64,000 bases of DNA, from the NCBI GenBank assembly GCA_015680685.1, contig MNCI01030720.1, positions 63,714-127,713 of the forward strand, written 5' to 3'. Both the position numbers and the translations under genes were made by a program. Of this stretch, positions 58,145 to 64,000 are shown in pieces. This stretch comes from Gnetum montanum. Taxonomy: Eukaryota; Streptophyta; Gnetopsida; Gnetales; Gnetaceae. A model generated the notes under the pieces. The model was not told the origin of the DNA and ran no database searches. It was given only the letters and a program-made list of their open reading frames with translations. The first letter of the stretch is position 1; the number at the start of each line of letters is the position of its first letter.

Positions 58145-61100
58145 ATGGCAAGTGGCTACATCAACAAGCATGGCTATAAGGATGGGACAAGCGATAGTAG
58201 TGGATTTCCTTAACCCTATTCACTTCCTCCCAAGGCACAAATGTAAGTTACTTGAATACTAGTTACAAATTTTTAGTAGCATTTCACACTATTCCTCTAG
58301 TTAGCCATTATAGATATTTTTAGTTTTTTATGATTATGTGTGAATTTTGACTAGTGACTATAATGCTAAGCTTGTATTTAGTAAAAGCTAATAGTTTGAA
58401 AGTTTTGTAAATCTTAGATTTAAGCTTTCAATTCAACTTTATTATGGGGATTGAGAACCTTGTGGAGTTAACCTCGATTTTGAGAGTTCTATGAAATTTT
58501 ATAGATTCGAAGCTTGAATTTGAATGCATTTATTTTCATGTTGTAATTTACAAGTCCTAAATAGGAAATGTGTTATTTATTCAAGGTTTTTAGTAGATTT
58601 TCAACATGAATGCATAGGGAAAATATGATTTTGTGTCACTAGTTCAATGAATAGCAAACAACAACACTAAGGCAAGGAAATTCAAAGTTTTAGGGTCTTT
58701 TTAGCTAAATTTAGTTGATTTTTTGAGTTTAGTAGGTAGACATAAGCATGTGACATCATTTTCAAAGTAAATTTCAAAATTGTTCTTGTGAATTTTGAGA
58801 AAACATGCATTTGGGGGTTTTTGCACAAATAACACAATGTGGAAAGAACATGACATGAAGATATTAGTGATTTTTTTTTTTTTGAAAAGCTAAGTGTAAG
58901 TAACAAGGTTTTGACATGAGATTAAAATATCATGTCAAACCTTTTTGACACAGAATGTCAAAGTTTCATAGTTATACTTCTATGCATCACATTAAAATTC
59001 TAAAGAAATTTTAACACAGATGTCAACATGAAGGAAATTTTGCATGTGATGTCAAAACATAATTATAATGCTTATTATAGGATTTGGTGCAAAAAACTAT
59101 GTTTTTAATGATAAATGGATTTCTACTTCTTCTATTTATGCAGGGATACTGTAATGCCTAGGCTCTTGCTCATTGAGCCAATGTTCTTTCTTCTTGTGGA
59201 TTTTGGAGAACAAGAGGAGGAAGCCAAGGCCCATCAAGACCAATCCTCTATTTAATGATGCCACATTGATGCCATAGAAGTTATGGGCTCACCAAGAAGC
59301 CACAAAATTCTTGAAATACTATATCAACTACTTTCATGTAATAATTTGGATGGACTTAGAAGAAGAAAATGTTTTGTGAACTTTGGAAGAATTTCTACCA
59401 AAATTCCTTGCAGAGCTCATAGAAATAATCTATGGACAAAGGTATGAAATCAAGGAGCTTTTCAAGGACATTCTAATCTTGAATAAGCATTTGGATAAGC
59501 TATGTGAGAGAAGGGAGTACTGACAGTTCAATGCCAACAACACATTGCTCTTGGAAACTCATACTTCCATAGCAATGTCCAATCCTCAAAGTTCTCAAGT
59601 TTTTATTCAAACATAAGTTAGAAGTTTTAAAATTCAAGAGACTTTAAATTAGCTTTATTTCCATTAAAGTAACTTTGTTGTGGTCATGTAGATTTGTTGA
59701 TCTAGACATATAAGGCTCCGATCATTTAGCATTTTTGTAGAATTTGCTACAATATCTTTCCCAACATTAAAACTAACAACCTCAGGTAATATTGCATTTT
59801 GATGCATAGTACAAAGGATTGAGGCTTCATAGATTTTAGAGTGAGTATAATAGTTGGAGATGACTTCATCCTTTATGGGGTAAAACCCATGGTGAGAATG
59901 CAAAGTGGCCAAAGAGATCAAGAATAATCCTAAGGCCTAAAAGTAAGTATATACTTAGCTAAAGATAGAAGTGGAAAATTGTACTAATGTTAGATGTACT
60001 TATTGTAGCTCAAATAAGCAACAATGATGAAAAATTTATTAATGTCATCATCCTAGTAGAGGAATTCAAAGTTAGATCCACCAATGAAGTGCAAAGCACT
60101 CAAAAGTGGTTATTTAAAGGTGAAGATGTCAAATATTTTAATAAATCTAATAGTCCAAGGATTTTATATACTTTAGATCTAAAGCATCCCTACCCTAGTG
60201 TAATAGAGTATGTCAACTTAATAAAGAGCTACTTAGTAGATAAGGTTGGATTTGTAGTTTGTGTATGCCAAAAGCAAGTCATCATTACTTGGAACTTAAC
60301 TACACTAAGGTATTGGTTAGGCTTCTTGAATCAAGAAATAAAGATTAATAGCTCAAAACTAGACTGAGTAGAGCTATTAGTCGTGGAATAATGGATTGGT
60401 TCAAAGAAGAGGGATGTCATCAACATTTACAAGGGGACCAAGAAAGAATTAAATAAGATAGTCTCTTATTTATTAAAAGGCTATTTTATAATAAAATTGG
60501 TCAAACATGGAAGCTAGATCTCAAGAGGTTATACGGGCTATATGAGGCTATGTCCCAAGAAAGGAAAGTTGATTGGACACCAATGATCTATCAAGAAGTA
60601 GTTGAAGAAATGGAAAAGCTACCTTAGAAAAATAAGAAGGGAATGAAGAATATGGTGAGAAAAGGATCAATTTTGGATTTTATTACAGGTTAATAAAGAC
60701 AGTGGCAACTTCATTTGTCAAAGGCAAAGAAAATAATCATTGCTACTAAGGTATACTTCTAGCCCCCACTATGCTAATACTTGAAAAGTATGATATCTAC
60801 ATGCAAAATTGGTGGCAAGGATCCTTTACCATTGACATCAAAGGCTAAGGAGAAGGTGGCTTCTTTAATATCTAAAAGCATTGAAGAGCCAAAGAAGAAA
60901 ATAAGTGGTAATGCAAAAGTAAGAAAGGAGGAAATTTTGGAAAATCTCTAGAACTATTGAAAAGGAAAGAACCTCTAAATAGATGAAACCTCTTTCAAAA
61001 GAGGAAGACATTTCCATAGAAACTCCCAAAATAATGATCTTCCATGAGAAGATACAAGAGAAAATAAGTAAGTATCACTTATGTTTCTCTTAAGTCTAAA

Positions 61101-62800
61101 AAGTCTAACATAGTTCTAGTTTTGATGTCAGTGTACCATGATACGATGTCAATACTTTGCTTATATGTTTTAGAGGCTTCTTGACAAAAGAGAGCTTTAG
61201 AATGTGAAGTAAAACAAAACTATGTTCTAGCCTTCCTTCTATCCCTGAAGGCTAGAAGAAAGGTATAAGCAAAGAGAAGTTAGATTTTCTAACTTACTTT
61301 CATTAGAGGAAGATATAGAATTTCTTGATTTAAACTTAAATATGATAGGATAGAAAGAGAAATAATCTCAAGAGAGTGAAAGGAATGAGCTTCTAAAAAT
61401 GGGAATCCCTCCTCCACCTTCTACTGATGTCACTCCTCAAGCAAGAAAACTAATTTTGAGTGCTTTTGAGGTTTGCAAATGGATCAAGGAAGTGACAAGC
61501 TCCAAACACTCCATATCATATGGTAAGTTCTCTTTGATATTATGTCAAAATACTATGTAACTTTGTAAATATTAAAAGTAATCTAACTAATTTGTGTCTT
61601 TTTTAAAGATGAAAAAGAGAATCTAGGCTTGTGTCAAGGATACGTAATTATTTTTGGAGGGTTTGACTGAGAATATGGAGAGAAAGTTAAACTTCATGTG
61701 TCCAAGAGAAGGTAAATAAGCTTAACATTATTATTAAGAGAAAAAAGCATAATTTTAGTAGTAGAGAATCTAACTTCCTCTATTTATCATGAAAAAATAA
61801 AAGTTAACTTAATTAAGAATTAGGTAACATCCTATAATCCAACAACAAACATCAATGTAGTAGTAGCAAGCATAGCTACAAACAAAATAACTATGGCTCT
61901 CAATTATGCTAAGAAAATGGGAGTATTAACCATCAAGTAAGCTAATACTAAGGTAATACTCATAGATTAATTGGATTAATCACACAAGTAAGAAGAGGAG
62001 AACAAGAGACAAATAAAAATGTAGTCCAACAAAGTGATGCACCTTAAGGATGAGCTCAAAGGTAGCAACATGGTTAAATATAATCCTCCTTCCCATGAAT
62101 TTTGGAAAGATAATAATAAAGACAAAAAAATCCAAAGAGCTTTGATGGAGTAGAAAAGATTAGCACTTTTTATTAACATGGTTCATGACCAACATAAGGA
62201 ATTCTACAACAGCCTGGCAAAATTGAAGCAGAAAGCATCAAACAAATAAGTGGTGATATAAGAGGACATACTACAAGCTACTAAAAGAAAATAAAGGCCT
62301 CTATGTGAAAAAATAAATAAGACTTGTTTTTATTAAATAAGCCAAGCTAGAAGATTTATTTAAAAATTTTATTAAAAATGTGGTGATTACCACATCATAG
62401 GAGTAACTAAGAGGTCCTCAAAAAAGCCTACAAAAGAAGGGAAAGATAATGATATATCCTTAGAAGAATGGAAGGCCTATGAAAAAGAATGGACTAACAT
62501 TCTATCAAAAATTCCAAGTTCAACATTCAATGCACTCGATATAGCCAACCTAAGCTTGGAGGAGATAGAAGAAAAGATTTTGGAGATTTATAGAGATAAA
62601 AAGTGTAAGTACCAAGATCTTAGAAAGTTGATTTATTTTATCTTATGAAATAGAAAAATGAAACCAACTCCCTATTTTATCTTGAGTTTCCAAGTAGATC
62701 CTCAAGGGAGCACCCAGGAAACTAGTAGCTAAACCAACTCCTATATAAGTTGAAGAAGAGGAGGAGGAAGAAGTTATTGGGAATAATAAATAAGACTTGC
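58145..62800 (+). pseudogene. Broken intron-containing gene-like unit related to 43913-47545
   Basis: Exon 1 starts at ATG 58145 (MASGYINKHGYKDGTSDSSG) and ends at a strong donor (GTAAGT, 58243); the acceptor TTTATGCAG ends at 59143. A piece near 59215-59340 reads PRPIKTNPLFNDATLMP and EATKFLKYYINYF, matching PNMLAPNIKL and SEFLAYLLQHF in the N2 unit. An open frame 59987-60364 has VIEYVNLIKSYLVDKVGF and LTTLRYWLGFLNQ, matching VIEMLTIINSFIHDAHYF and LSDAFFADFFGLPS. Another likely intron is 61523-61608 (GTAAGT to TTTTAAAG); donors also stand at 61068 and 62605. Stops lie in most pieces. Function unknown; PMD-like at best. Confidence 0.48.
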
Positions 62801-62862
62801 AAAGCTTTGAAATTTATATGTTAATTTTTTATGAGTCATTTTTGTTTGATGCAAAAGACATT

Positions 62863-63670
62863 TGATGAGTGGCGAGGTACCCCTACACTCAACCATACGA
62901 ATACGATCGTTTCACGCACAATCCAGTCAAACTCCAAGGACTAAGTGCTTATGCGCCTTAATGGAACACTCAGGGTTAATCAATCGTTGTCTTCTCAAAA
63001 TTACTTGTATTGTCATAGTTGTATGGTTAAGTAAGATTTAGGTATATGATTTTTATAGCTTTTATATTTTTTATGTCTTCTACTAATAAAGGAGAGGAAG
63101 AGAGAACTAAGTGGCTAACTTACATTAACTATTCATTAACTAGTTTCTAAATGTTCCTAACACCAGTATCCATTCCCACTTGTCGTACACATCCTAAACC
63201 AGTGCAACACTACTGGGATTACCAAACGCTAATCGTTACTAGGTTACAAAGCACTACACACATGCTTGAAGTGGTTGTACTAAGTGTATTTAACTAAGGG
63301 GGTTGAAGGTTGAGAGAGATATTAATTAACTAGGAAAGCATTAAATAATAATTAATTACTAATTAGCTTAATCTATATGCTACAAGGTTTATCATAAAGT
63401 TCATCTTTATTGTCATACACAAAATTGTGCTCTGGTACAAATTGCTTGAATAAATATCCGTTCACTCTATGACTCCTACTACGAGCACACAAAAATAACT
63501 TTAACTCTGGAATAACAAAATTGCAAGAGTTTGGCTAAAATTCTAAGTCTAACTTCCTTGGAACAAAGGGTGTCACCTCTTATTTATAGAAGATGAGGCA
63601 AGACGCGATATCACATATGCGATATCGCGTGGCGGATGTGATATCATGTATGCGATATCATAGCTCATCA
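62863..63670 (-). repeat. P: 3' LTR of another O/M-family element (808 bp)
   Basis: In plus coordinates it starts TGATGAGTGGCGAGG and ends CTCATCA. It matches the reverse complement of the M LTR end (19441-19501) and the O LTR. The right flank is the purine tract, so the body of P lies to the right of 63670, outside the window. A GATATC array stands at 63607-63659. The 5-bp left flank is ACATT; the other end is not visible. Confidence 0.82.
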
Positions 63671-63873
63671 TACCCCCATGACTGAATGAAAACTCATCCT
63701 CAAGTTTCTCACAAAATATTTGGAAGGTATGGGATTATTGACTTGAATGAAAACTAATGGTAAATGGGGTGACATGTGAATGGATCAACATTACAATACA
63801 TGACAACATTAGTGTTCATGACCACAAACATGAACACTATACATAATTGACATCCAACCTTATTTGGTAGCTA

Positions 63874-63918
<45 letters not shown>

Positions 63919-64000
63919 AGAAGACATGTTGCTACTGATGCCAAGACTATGCCTTCCGTTGTTCATCCATAACCATGCCATCAATCTTATTCCTTGCACA
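63671..64000 (-). mobile_element. P internal 3' end: polypurine tract and spacer
   Basis: Minus-strand CATGGGGGTA (63680-63671) is the PPT. The adjoining ACTTGAGGATGAGTTTTCAT word (63713-63694) matches M at 53090-53112. Farther right is non-coding sequence with an (AG)n tract. Confidence 0.65.
63880..63915 (+). repeat. (AG)18 microsatellite
   Basis: An uninterrupted run of about 18 AG units, preceded by a shorter AAGAGAGA run. It lies inside the P spacer. Confidence 0.95.

Noticed and set aside
62863-63670. Pairing the O LTR (56599-57434) and the P LTR (62863-63670) as two ends of one 7-kb element
   Set aside because: O has its PBS on its left side and P has its polypurine tract on its right side, so their bodies lie in opposite directions away from the interval between them.
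1-64000. CRISPR arrays, rRNA, tRNA genes, bacterial-type operons
   Set aside because: No regularly spaced short repeats of CRISPR type, no tRNA cloverleaf and no rRNA sequence recognised; the content is plainly plant nuclear.

Overview
The window looks like intergenic chromatin from a large, retrotransposon-dominated seed-plant genome. A gymnosperm such as a conifer is my best guess. The reasons are very low gene density, AT-rich sequence, and old, broken LTR retrotransposons stacked inside one another. The species cannot be fixed from this sequence, and I see no intact protein-coding gene. Nearly every reading frame is a decayed fragment of gag, protease (PR), reverse transcriptase (RT), RNase H (RH) or integrase (IN).

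The layout is a five-level nest, read from repeated termini, target-site duplications (TSDs), primer-binding sites (PBS) and the way broken genes resume on the far side of insertions. O (minus strand, Ty3/gypsy of the Athila/Tat group) has its 5' LTR at 56599-57434; its gag begins at 56459 and resumes at 2970-1296, where the element is cut off beside a host-gene fragment. X (minus, Athila-like) lies inside O's gag at 2971-55942 with LTRs of about 2.16 kb. A gag-only Ty1/copia element, C (plus), sits in X's RT at 10179-14435. M (plus, same family as O) sits in X's 5' LTR at 18671-53988 with TSD CTTGA. N2 (minus, Tat/Ogre-like, with a second RNase H) sits in the 3' part of M at 27208-52388 with TSD GGCAT. 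N1 (minus, gag-PR only) sits in N2's RT at 33650-40821 with TSD GCCAT.

At the left edge, 1029-1295 encodes a diverged N-terminus typical of plant CW-type zinc-finger proteins, behind a GC-richer leader-like stretch. At the right, 57435-62862 holds a broken, intron-bearing plus-strand gene-like unit. A related unit lies antisense inside N2, between protease and RT, at about 43.9-47.5 kb. This shared unit, perhaps akin to the plant mobile domain (PMD) family, is the best candidate here for something undescribed. The window ends in P, the 3' LTR of another O/M-family element (62863-63670, minus) whose body lies beyond the right edge.

Internal stops fall where glutamine, tryptophan or arginine is expected, and PBS sites differ from their presumed ancestor mainly by C-to-T or G-to-A changes. 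Both fit long-term decay by cytosine methylation.
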